A stretch of 64,000 bases of DNA from Branchiostoma floridae (lineage: Eukaryota; Chordata; Leptocardii; Amphioxiformes; Branchiostomatidae). The position numbers and the translations under genes were made by a program. The notes below the pieces were generated by a model. That model was not told where the DNA came from. It was given only the letters and a program-made list of their open reading frames with translations, and made no database searches. Where the stretch lies: contig NC_049992.1 in assembly GCF_000003815.2 (NCBI RefSeq), forward strand, positions 3,519,703 to 3,583,702, written 5' to 3'. Below, one piece after another: positions 14,001 to 26,000 of this stretch. Within the stretch, counting starts at the first letter, position 1. The number at the start of each line of letters is the position of its first letter.

Positions 14001-17000
14001 GGCCAGGGGCTGACCCCTAGCCCCTCTCTGTGAGCGGCATGCGAAGATCCGTGTGTTTTAATAAGATATGTAAAGTGTTAACCAGTATCTGTAACCATGA
14101 CAACCTTCTCCTCCCCCAGCATCTGCCTGTCACCTGGTTACTACGCCTGCTCATCTGACACCTGTGAGGAGGGTGAGTACACAAACTGGTGATTATAATT
14201 AGGACTGGTGGCCAGAACTACATCAATGACCCAGACTATAACCAATAGCACAGACTCAATAACAACGGATTTTTTTACAAAGAAGTCACTGACAGCCTTC
14301 TGTCTACGGCCAAAACCAATATAATAACACAAACCAATATAAACCAATATGACAACAAAATAATATCTCAGCAGAAAAATATGTATTTGCAAAATTAACA
14401 ATTTAATCTTTATGAACTACACTTCAAGGAACACGGAAGCACACCTTCTCTTGTAAAAAAACGAAACAAAAAACAGGAAACTGTTTAGTCTAGTGATACA
14501 ATTTGTTTTCTCCCCATCTTCCTGTAGACAAGTGCTACCATCCCATCCTTGGAGACAAGTTTAAAGAGGGAGAGAAAATCAAGCTGGATTGTAATGAATG
14601 GTGAGGAAAGTTTTACATTTGAATAAACCCTTCATGACATGCTTGTAACACTTTTTTTGTACTGCTTGTATCATAGGATAGTAGTGTTATCTTAGTTGTT
14701 GTTATTCCATGCTGGTTAATCTTAACGCTGTTTTGTCTTCTACCACTACAGTGTCTGTTCAGAGTCTGGGCAATGGCAGTGCACGAATCATCCATGTCGT
14801 AAGTATCGTGCTCGTCTTGTATTCTTCGGCACTAAGTGAAAATTGTATTATTTCACTTATGATTACAATGACAACTTCAATTTTAAGACCATATGATTGT
14901 ATATAGTCTCTCTCCTGACAATGAAGCACAAAACTTATCTTTGAACCTGCTCTTTTTGTCGTCCTCAGCTGACCCTAACGGAGACTGTCAGTTTGGCGCT
15001 AAGTACAACGTGTACACGAAGGTTTGCGAGTGCAAGTCGGACTGCTCGGGTACAGTGTCTCCTGTGTGCGGCTCGGACGGATTGGAGTACGCGAGCGACT
15101 GTCTGATGGAACTCCGCTCATGCCAGATGCAGAGGAGCATCTATACCACGGGATACCCACCCTGTGCAGGTACAACTCTTTAGGTTTTGCCCTACATGAT
15201 TTATTTAAATTCATACAATTCAGGAGCCAGTGGCTAATTGCCAATTACGTCTCCTGTGACTTGGTACTACTGTGAAGCATTTGACATCTCTACACGTTGT
15301 ATGTAGATCATTATACAGTCAAATATGCATGAGTGAGCACCCCTGCATAAGAACCATATGGCCCTTTGGGCAACTTCACAAATTTTTGAATCTCTTTTAA
15401 TATCAAAGAATTGTCTGATTTGTTTTCCCCATCGACACGTGTATGTCACATCCTGTGTAGTAGTAGCCACCGGTCCACAGTGCCCATCTTCCTCAAGTTC
15501 AATGTGTAACGAATATAGACATGTGTGACTTTAGGGCTAATGAGAAGGTGTTTTCTTCTCCAGGTTACAACGCAGCTCCTCGCACGGCTGGAAGGACAGC
15601 AGGCAGACCTGAAGCTGCCCCGGCTGTGAGCTTTGCTGCTCCGCGACCCGATGCAAGGCCAGACGGTGGGACCTGCTTGCTTAGTGCTGTTTTCTTGTTA
15701 TTGAAAGACGGAAATATAAAGAGCAATTTCCATGTCTTGTTTGTGGTAGGCGTCACCAATTGATGAAGAAATTCATATTTCAAGAGGTACGTACCTGCCA
15801 ACGCCCATACCCATGTGTGTCATGTTTTCACTGTTCTTTTTCCTTTTTTACATTGTTTATGTTGATTTTACTTTCAGATGTAAAGGAAGATGTTTGTATT
15901 GTCGATGGCAGTATAGTCAAGGTTCACCAGTTCTACTTCGACGAATGTAACATGTGGTAAGTCTTCAATAGATATTCTCTCTGTATAGCCAATATTGATT
16001 TTCTCTGCTTCACATGAATAAAATTCGTACGTGCTAAGAGTTTGTCATACTGGTCACGGTGAACTGCTTTGAATGGAAACGAGACCGAAACGCCCTGACA
16101 GGGTGCACGACAGAGAATAATGGAAGCAGAAATTTTTATATGCTACAACTCTTTACTACAAGTACTTATGGAAGACTTTGGTCAAGAAGATATTGGACGT
16201 TTGCTTTGAACATGTACGAGTATATCTAGCGATGCCAACATGGGGAACAAAATAACGAGTGCATTCAATATTGTAGGACTGGAGCTTCTACCATAGCACA
16301 CAAAGCCTCTGGCATTAATATGAATACAATTTCCCTCCCAGTACGTGTGCAGAAGGCGGAGAGAGTCTGTGTACAAGGATGGCCTGCCCGCCACGTAAGT
16401 CATTACGTTAACCACAGGTCGCCATATTCTGGTTATAAGGTTTCTGACGTTGCTCCTGTCCCTGGTGCTGAAATAAAAGTGTTATGTGAACCCATCCGTC
16501 GAATGGAAAGTCAAGCCATATTTAGCTTCCCAATGTTATATGGGTATTAAGTCTTGAACCAAATCCCCGGCAGATCTTCAAGATGCATATTCGGCTGTGA
16601 TATGGTCTTTTTTATGGCATGGAACCTGTAGACTGAGTGCCACTCAGAAATTGGCTCCGTTTTAGAATTAGCAAATGCAGTACATTTATAGTAATGCTGT
16701 TTAAAACAATCATCGAAGAGAGCTGTATCCTGTATGTGTCACAACCCCAAATCATTTCCATGATTTTGTTGTTTCCTTTTGCTTCAGGACATTGTTATAG
16801 CCCACAGAACGGCCGACCTTACAAACCAGGGAGCAAAATCAAGACGGAGAAGTGCACAGAATGGTAAATCTTAAACTGAACAATATTGGACAGATCGAAA
16901 ATGCGTTTCTCTCACGCAAATACACACACACACACACACCACCCGGTTTATAGTCTGTTGTTTGCCTTAGCAAACCCTTTATTTCAGTTTTGATTTTGTT

Positions 17001-20000
17001 GAAATAAAATGATCACAATATTTCAGTTTGCCCACTATCCTGTGTTTTCTTTTTCTGCAGTACCTGCTCAGGTAGTGATTACAAGTGGCGCTGCCGCCAG
17101 CTGACCACTCCGGAGTGTCAGGAGCCTGAAATTGGTATGTTATTGGATGTTGCTGGCTATCAAATGACGTGCAATTTCTCATAATTGATACATGATTTTA
17201 TATCTAGCGATAGTCTGTAGTGAAGGAATCCTATTCTGAACAAACTGCCTTTGTGACAAAGCGTGGTCAGAAATCTTATTTAATGTATATGGTTACAAGC
17301 GTAGAGAACAGTATGAGACATAAGTTGTAACTTTGATTAGAAACGTCTAATGAGGTACAAAGTTGATGGATCTTATTCCGAACAAGCAAGCAACGTTCAG
17401 AACCTTACTGTAGGTACATTGTTACAAACACAGGGAGAACCATGAGAGACGCAAGCTGTAACTTTGCGTAGAAACATGAAATGATGCAGTCAGCAGTTTA
17501 ACTTCATGGCTGCATACCGTAATTTTACGGACTTGTGTTTTTCCTATTCTCCAGCTCGTGCTTTTGCAGGAGATGTGGCGGCTGCACCCCCACGGCCGCG
17601 CCCCGGTCCTTACCCAGAAATCGCCATCTGCCCTCCTGGGCCTGTCGCCCGTGAGTCAGAATCTGCGTTTTTTTTTCATATTTATAGATTGTAGAACGTT
17701 CAAGTGAATTAGATAAACTTGTTTTTTTTTCAGGAATAAGAAAATTTAACAGACATTACCACATATGAGAAAAACATTGAAATGTACATGTACTACTAGA
17801 ATATGAATACATTTCTTTCTCGGAATCATTGCCTGAGATGACTCTTTGCTTACCAGTTTCTATCGTGAAATGTAAAGCGCTCTAATTTTTGTTTCACATT
17901 AAGTTTGTTGAAAGTTGATATTGAGAGCTTGCTAAAAACTGGTTGAAGCTACACTGTTACCCAACACAAATTTTCTCTGCCCCGCTAGCCCCCCGTGAGT
18001 TGCAGATCTGCGTCAACCCGATGACAGGGTCGGAGGTTAAGGTTGGGGAGACGCTGTACGACGGCTGCAATGAATGGTGGGCTCACTTGAACACCTCCTA
18101 ACCGATGCCATTCTAACCAATGTTTGTTTCCATACAATGTCTTTGCCTCAAGTTCTGTATGGTCAATTACGTTGCATGTGGATTTAAAGGGGGAAGTTCT
18201 GTTCTTAACATCTTTGACTTAAGTTGCTTCTTTAAGCAAACTAGGTTACTGTAAGTAACCTAGTTTGCTAATAACTTTTCTTTTTAGTAACCTAAATGAC
18301 TCATTTCATTTCATCACTCCTCTTGCAGCCTGTGTCTGCCCAACAACGGCCTGGCCTGCACCAGAAAGTTCTGCCCCAAAGGTTAGTATATCGATGTGTG
18401 TGCCAACGTCATCCATCAGATAGATTTTGTGAGGCCTACCACAACGAATAAAATTCTTGATAAACAATACAGGTGATATGCTCGCATTATACAGTAGAAT
18501 AGTGACCTGTAGAGTACTTATCAACAAAATAAGTACGATGTATGAAGACAGGATTTTTTTCCCACTTGCTAGTTCTATGCTATGGTGAGAAGCAAATTTA
18601 TGACCATTTGTTCTCGTTTCAGACAAATGTTACCACCCAACAACAGGTGAAGAATACGATGTCGGACAATCCTTGGAAGTAGACTGCAACACTTGGTGAG
18701 AAATCTTCTGGGCTGCCGTAATTATACTTCTTCAATTTTCTGTCATCACCTGCTAATGACCTATGCTGAATTACAGGAATAGGGGCAATTACACAAAAAA
18801 ATAAAAGGCCACAATATTTATATATAAGAATATTTTAAAAGTATCCAATTTAACTAACATTAATCAAAGGGTCTAAAGGGTTGGACATTGGACATTGAAA
18901 TTATCTCCTTATGAATCGTGTAATAAAGTCTTCCGGCGATCGAGCTTTCTATCAAGAGTGGGATAAGTAGGCCGTTATAATCAATGCAGTCTAAGTATTG
19001 TATAGGTGAGTGTCTTGTCAATTCTGCTTGAAACTTGTCCTGCAGCGTCTGTGGAGGGCTGGGATCCTGGGGCTGCACCCTGATGTTCTGTCCTTCTGAT
19101 GATCCAAGCAGAGGTGGGTCACCTCTAGCTCTTATTTTACCTGAACAATCCGAAACTAGTTCAGCCTTTCCCACCTTTTTGAGATATTACGGCGGGTTTT
19201 GGGTGATAAAGGTAAAAGAAGGACGTTCTCTAATTTCCTTTATCCCATCCCATTAGAAATTTTTACAGTAATTGTAGACGTTTTGTGATTTTGATTCTTA
19301 GTCTAAACCATTGTTACCGGTAGATGTAAATTAACTGCTAGTCTGAAAAATCTGGATGTTTTTACGCTCATGCAATCTTATGTTAGGAAAAAAGGCAAAC
19401 TAAGATTATACCGATGATGATATAGTGAGTCTAAAAGTGATGGTGTGTCTTAGCACACATGTTCATGTACACTTGATGCCATTGCAGAAGAATGCCGGTT
19501 TGGTGCCACGCTGGACGAAGAGCTGAACCAGTGTGTCTGCCCACGTGCCTGCCCATTCCTGTACTCACCAGTGTGTGGGGAGGACGGGAACACCTACGAC
19601 AACAGGTGTCTTCTGGAGGTATATATTTTCTGCTGTGTATGATATTGAGCAATCTTGTTCTGTAGCGTCCAGCCTCTGAAAGACAATGGCAACATTTTGC
19701 ATTTTTGCCAAACAGTTATGCACACTGCTTGTCAATTTTTGGTAGCTTAAGAAGGGAGGGACTTAGTAGGTCAATTCATGCTGTATTCAAGACAGGTATA
19801 TTATCAAGGCCCTATCATACACCTAAAAATAATAGAGGTACACATAGGTATGTGGTGACTAGAAGTATGTAATGTAGACTGACTAATTGTGAAGGATGGT
19901 GTTCTATGCCATGTGGAAGTTCTCTTATTCAGTCTGTCTCCTGTATTTTTAGATCGCCATGTGTGAGAAGCAGACCGAAATCCGCGTAGAGTTTGAAGGA

Positions 20001-23000
20001 AGATGTGAAAAGAGGGAAGGTAAGGATTTTACTTGTGTCCCTGTCTCGGTACCAAGAATCCGTAAGTTAGAATCATTGCAGGCACGCTACTTGAAAGGGC
20101 TACAGTCCTTAGGACGGGACGTTAAGAGGTGGGCCACTGCCCATTGTGCTTGTCGAAAAGCGCTAAGAGACGTTCTCCGTACGATGAACTTGTTATTACA
20201 GTACATAGTGTCTCCCTTCTCTGTCACGACAACGTGAGATAATAGCTGTGAGAATCATCCATATTTAAACGTAATTTCTCTCACTTCCAGATGGGGATGA
20301 GGGTGATATTCTTGGACCTGGAGGTTATCCACGACCTGGCGATAGGCGACCAACCACCGACGACAGAAGGCCAACCACCGACGATAGAAGACCAACCACC
20401 GATGATAGAAGACCAACCACCGATGATAGAAGACCAACCACCGACGATAGAAGACCGAGACCCCCAGCGATAACCAGACCCGGCGAAACCCCAGAGACTG
20501 GGGAGGAACCAAGGCTGTTCTTCCCACCATCCGAAGGAGGTAAAAATGTTGAACACAACTGCATTACATTATATCAAATAAATCTTGTTAGAATAGTTTG
20601 GTTAAGCTAATGAAAATACACAATTGTTTCAATTATTTGAAACACTGCAAAACAAGCATTCAAAGATGGCAGAAGTCTGCACCTGTGTTCTTCTTAGATC
20701 TATTTGTTAAAAGACGATTCCAATACGTCTTCTTCATTCAGAGTCGTATTATCATTATTATGACGAGAATTGTCAGTGCTTCAGAAAAGAGAACCTATCT
20801 GCATCACAGTCACAGATATTAACTCATATTTCAACCTCTCTATCTTCTTTAGAAGAGTGCACTAAATTGCAGTTTCTGCAGTTTTCGACCTACGAAGCCG
20901 AGACAAGCCTGTACCGTTGTGACATCCAGTTGACATACAACTGAGAACCGTTTTTGTCAAAGATCAAAACACAGTCACAATATTTTATCATCTCAATTTT
21001 TTTTAGAATCCTGCAGTTTTGGAGCGACCTACGACGCCGAGTCAGGCCAGCGCTACTGTGACATCTAGTTTACATACAACAGAGACTTATTCTACGTAAC
21101 TTAAGTCTAAGTCACAGATATGACACACAGTATTTTACCCTCTGACTCTGTATATTTTTCAGAATCTTGCAGTTTGGAGCAACTTACGACGCCGAGTCAG
21201 GCCAGCGCTACTATGACATCCAGTTTACACGCAACAGAGACCTATTCTGAGTCATAGATCAGAACACAGTACTTTATCCTCTCTATCTTGTTTAGAATCT
21301 TGCAGTTTTGGAGCGACCTATGACGCCGAGACAGGTCAGTGCTAATGTGACACCCAGTGTACGTACAACAGACAACCTTTCTATGTCACAGATATGAACA
21401 CACCTCTTCTCTATCTTGTTTAGAATCTTGCAGTTTTGGAGCGACCTACGACGCCGAGTCAGGCCAGTGCTACTGTGACATCCAGTGCACGTACGAGAGC
21501 GAGCCCGTGTGCGGCACGGACGGGAGACAGTATCCCAACCGCTGCCTGCTGAAGCTGGTCGCCTGCCAGAACCAGGAGGACATCGAAGTCCAGGGACCTC
21601 CGCCCTGCGGGGAGGATGGTAACTATTCATTATTGCTCTGTTAGGCATAAAATGAAAAAAACGTTCATTCCCAAAATAACGCTTAGTTTATGAAGGGTGG
21701 TGGTAACCATTCATTATTATTCTGCTGGTTATGAAAGACTAAAGCATAGTTGTATGATTAGCTAAACTTTCTTCAAAATAACGCTTAGTTAATAAAGTTT
21801 GTAGGTCTAGTTGTGCTTGAACAAAGTCAATTCATCTCTATTGCTTTCTCGCACTATAGTTCCTTTGCCAGGTCAAACTTCATCTTCCCTCATCTTCATA
21901 TTTTTCAGATGACTATGTCGAACCAGAAGTAGTTGGAGGTAAGCTTCTTTACTGACTTCCGAGTAGACTATGGGTGACCATGCAAAGTCTCTTGATCAAG
22001 ATGGCTGAAGTATGTTCTTTCCTCCTGGAAGTGTGATAAATAGATACAGAAGTAATAGTTTTACTTTTTATTTGTCATTCCCAATCAAATAATTGCTAAT
22101 GAGGTCATAATTCCCCCTTTTCCAGACGAGTGCCCAACATCGTGTGCCCAGCAGCCTATTGACAACATCTGCGGCTCAGACGGCCGGGAGTACGGCAACC
22201 TGTGCAGCCTGAGGGCCGCGGCCTGTAAGGAGGGGAAGAACATCGAGTATACCGGACCTGGGCCCTGCAGAGGTAAACACAGCTGATGACTGGACCTGGG
22301 TCCTGCATATGAAAATTGATGATCTTTATTTGCATGTTCCTGCCCATGCGGGCTAAATGCAGCAAATCCCATGATGGGATACTAAAGTCTAAGTACTATA
22401 ACATGTAGTATTACAATTGAATAAACAATACATCTGCAACTATGCTATCACTATATCTAACGTTTACATGACTCTTCCCTTTTCTTAAAACATGTGTAAA
22501 CGAACTCACAGAGTTTGTGTTGTACAAAGTTGTCTGTGGTTGTCATTAAATTAGCGTTAATCTTTTCTCTTTTACATTCCGAAATTGGTACATGTGCCGC
22601 TATTCTGAGAACAGTAGTCTGTGTAAAGCAAACTCCGCTGTTCAGGACTGTAACTGGCCTCTCAATGTTTGGCGGGCCGATTTGATCAGGATATATAGCT
22701 ATGAGAACACTGTCTAAATATTTTCTTGATTTCGCTCGACCTTTTCTTATGTGCATAATGTATCATTAAGATTTTAGACACAGCACAGACTGGAGTCTGA
22801 CCTGTAATTTGGTACGCCTAATTTGCCATGATCCCGCCCCTGCCGTCCGCTCCAAAGGCGGTGGAAGGTCCGTACTTGTTGTAGGTGTTGAGCCAATTGA
22901 TACAGCACAAAAAGACGGCTACCAACGCAGATGGTGTGTGTTTAGCTAGCATATTGTAGTAACCACAATATCATATTTGTTTCTAGGTGCGTCCAGAACG

Positions 23001-26000
23001 ACCCCCGGAGACCGGGCATGTCCCTACATCAGGTGTTTCTTCCTGTACGACCCAGTGTGTGGCTCAGATGGGAAGGAGTATTTCAACAGGTATGTCTTAT
23101 CTATTCTGCAGGTCACAGGTGGTCTACATGCTTCAGAACAACAGTCAAACATGTTTGTGCCAAAACTTTAAGGCCAATTGGACTTGCTCTATTTTGATAC
23201 TACGCATATGTCCTGACCAGTTTGCAAAATAGCTACAGTCAGGAACTGCATTCATGTTGGCTGATGAGACTTCGGCAGAGCTCTGAAGTTCTGACGTACA
23301 TGTAAAGCTAACAGAGTTTCGGTGCCCCCTCCAGATGTGTGATGAGGAAATCCGCCTGCGTGCAGCAGAGAGACATCATGGTGTCGGAAGGGATGACTCC
23401 ACCTTGCAACGGGGGTGAGCAGGATTTTTAAATATATAATTTTGAATTTTTTATGATTTTAGTTGAACCACGTATGGTCAAAGCTTTGGATAAATTGTGC
23501 TATACATAGAGCACCATTTCAGGAAAATGTTGCAGGATTACCAGTTCGTTCGGAAAGGATACTATCATGTGATCTCAAAGCAGATCCTACGGTGCCATCA
23601 GATAGTATGAAAGCTGCCAAAGGCCTGGCCGGCAAAATTAGTCAGGCGGGCACCAAGACCTCCGCTGGCCGGCTATACTCCTTGGCTAGCTTTGATACTA
23701 CTAGTGACTTACGCCACCGGGAATCTGATTAGAGGTCAACTATCATGTTGATGCTAAAATGTTAATAACTTTTACACCCAGGTCCGTACCGGTTGACCTT
23801 CTCCAGTGAGCTTTCCGTCGACAACTACGCGGAGATTTCCGGGGACTTCGGCGGCCGGAGAAAGGCCTTCACCGTGGCCTTCCACCTTCGCACGGACACC
23901 CCTTATAGCGGTACCATCTTCTCTTACGCCACGGAGGAGGAAGACAACGAAATCCAGTTCTACGGAGAGGCAGGAAACCGCGGCTTCAAGTTCCTGGTCA
24001 ACAACGACCAGACCGACTTCATTGATTTAGAGGTTGGTTTACATTCCTTTTACAACGTTTACATCTAATCGCCTGCCGTTTTCCAGGAGGCAACTTAACT
24101 CAGAATAGTGGTGTACAAAGGTTTTGAGCGCAACCAAAGAGTTGATACCTTACCGAAGTTTCGGTGACCATCTGTCAACGACCAGACCGACTTCATCGAT
24201 CTCGAGGTCGGTTGAAATTTCGTTGGTATTAACCCTTAAACTGCCAAGTCCTGATATACCCGGCATACAAATGTATATGCCATTTGTGATACAACCGGGA
24301 TAGGGCATCCCCCGCGAAATCCGGAAGTTAGGGGGGGGGGGGGCGGCCTTGTTCATGGTTTTCTTTTTGAAGGTCAAGCCCTGGCATTGAGGGCATTTTA
24401 TTGGGCTGAAACTTTGGCAACTTAAGTTTTGAATCATCTGACATTGTTCAGGAGATAGCAATACCCAAAAAGTGATAAAGAAAGATATTTATACACAACA
24501 AAGAGTGGATACCTAGTCGACTTTTCGGTGACCTTCATGCCAAGAATAACTGGTTCGTTTCATCGGCATTGGAGCTACTGGTACCGAGTGCTAGTTTATT
24601 TGTTTCCCCTAACACTGATCAGAATAAGTTTCACGCAGCAAACATTTGATTTGAACGCTCAAGTGTTTTTTGTTACACTTTCCAGCTGATCGACGGAAAC
24701 TGGCATGTTGTGATGGTCACGTGGAGGAGCAGGAGAGGAGACTGGAAGATCTACGTGGATGGAGAGATCAGGGCTTCTGGAACAGGGATGGCTGCTAGGC
24801 ACACCATAAGGTATGGTTTGTTTCAACACTAGGCTGGGTTTGTAACAGTACCATATGAACTCTCTAAATTCCACCGGTAAGTACCGTAAGACAGCCAACT
24901 AGAAAGTAAGAAATGTCACTAAAAATAATGTATTGTGCACATGAATATCTGACGGGTGCATACCTGGAGGATTTGTGATGCTGCATTAGTCTTTTAAGAT
25001 GCATCTTGTTTTTAAGATATAGCGGTCTAAGGTACTCGAACGGACTGAGAGAGTTGAAGTATCATCTCTGTCTTTATTCTTGCTATTACTGGTACATGTT
25101 CTTGCTGTTGTGCTTATCTCCACTGAAATTTAGGACCAAAATTAATATCTGCTGGAAACGGTGTTTTCATAGTCACAGTAAACGCGTAAAGAAACAAATC
25201 GTTTAACTTCCGTCTCCTTCTTCCTCTCATGTCATGACTACACTTTCCTGCTCCGCGCACGCCCTTCTTCTAGTTGGGGTCAGAGCTTCCAGGTCTTCCT
25301 CGGTGCATGGTTCGGGCAGGAGGGGGCAGACAAGAGGCTGCTTCATAGTGTTGTCCTCAGTCACAAGCAGTCTGTCTCTTTCCACCTGAGACCCCACTTT
25401 CTCATGAGGGAATCTTACTACTTTCTTCTATACAAAACTCCTTTCTTTCCGCAGAGAGGGTGGTGTATGGATCCTTGGACAGGAGCAGGATTCTGTCGGG
25501 TACGACTTTGAGGTGTTCCAAGCGTACGGCGGTGACCTCGCCTCCTTCAACGTCTGGAACTACGTCTTGAGCAGCGAGGAGAGGAACAGGGCGTCGTCCT
25601 GCTCCTTCCAAGGAAACGTCGTGGACTGGCACAGCTCGACCTTGAAGCTTCGCGGCGATGTCAAGCGGTCATCTTATGACTGTGGTAAGTGTGACGTCAT
25701 TGAAGGTGGTTGGTGCTGCAAAAAAGTTAGTGTTTTGTCTTAAGCTTTGACATCATAGAACTCCATAGATGATCGTGTAGTTAAACTAGTTTAAACGGAT
25801 AAGCTTATAAAATGTAATTGTTTTATAGGTGTATGATTGTGTGTATGATTGGGACTTTGCATCTTGTGTGTTATGCTTTTCTAGCAAAGAAGTGTTGTCA
25901 TTCATGGCCATTCTTGTTTCTTTTAGCTATAGCATATGCATAATAACTGTAGTGGGGGCGACCGTAAGCCAAGATACTACTTTTCAATACTTTTGAATGC

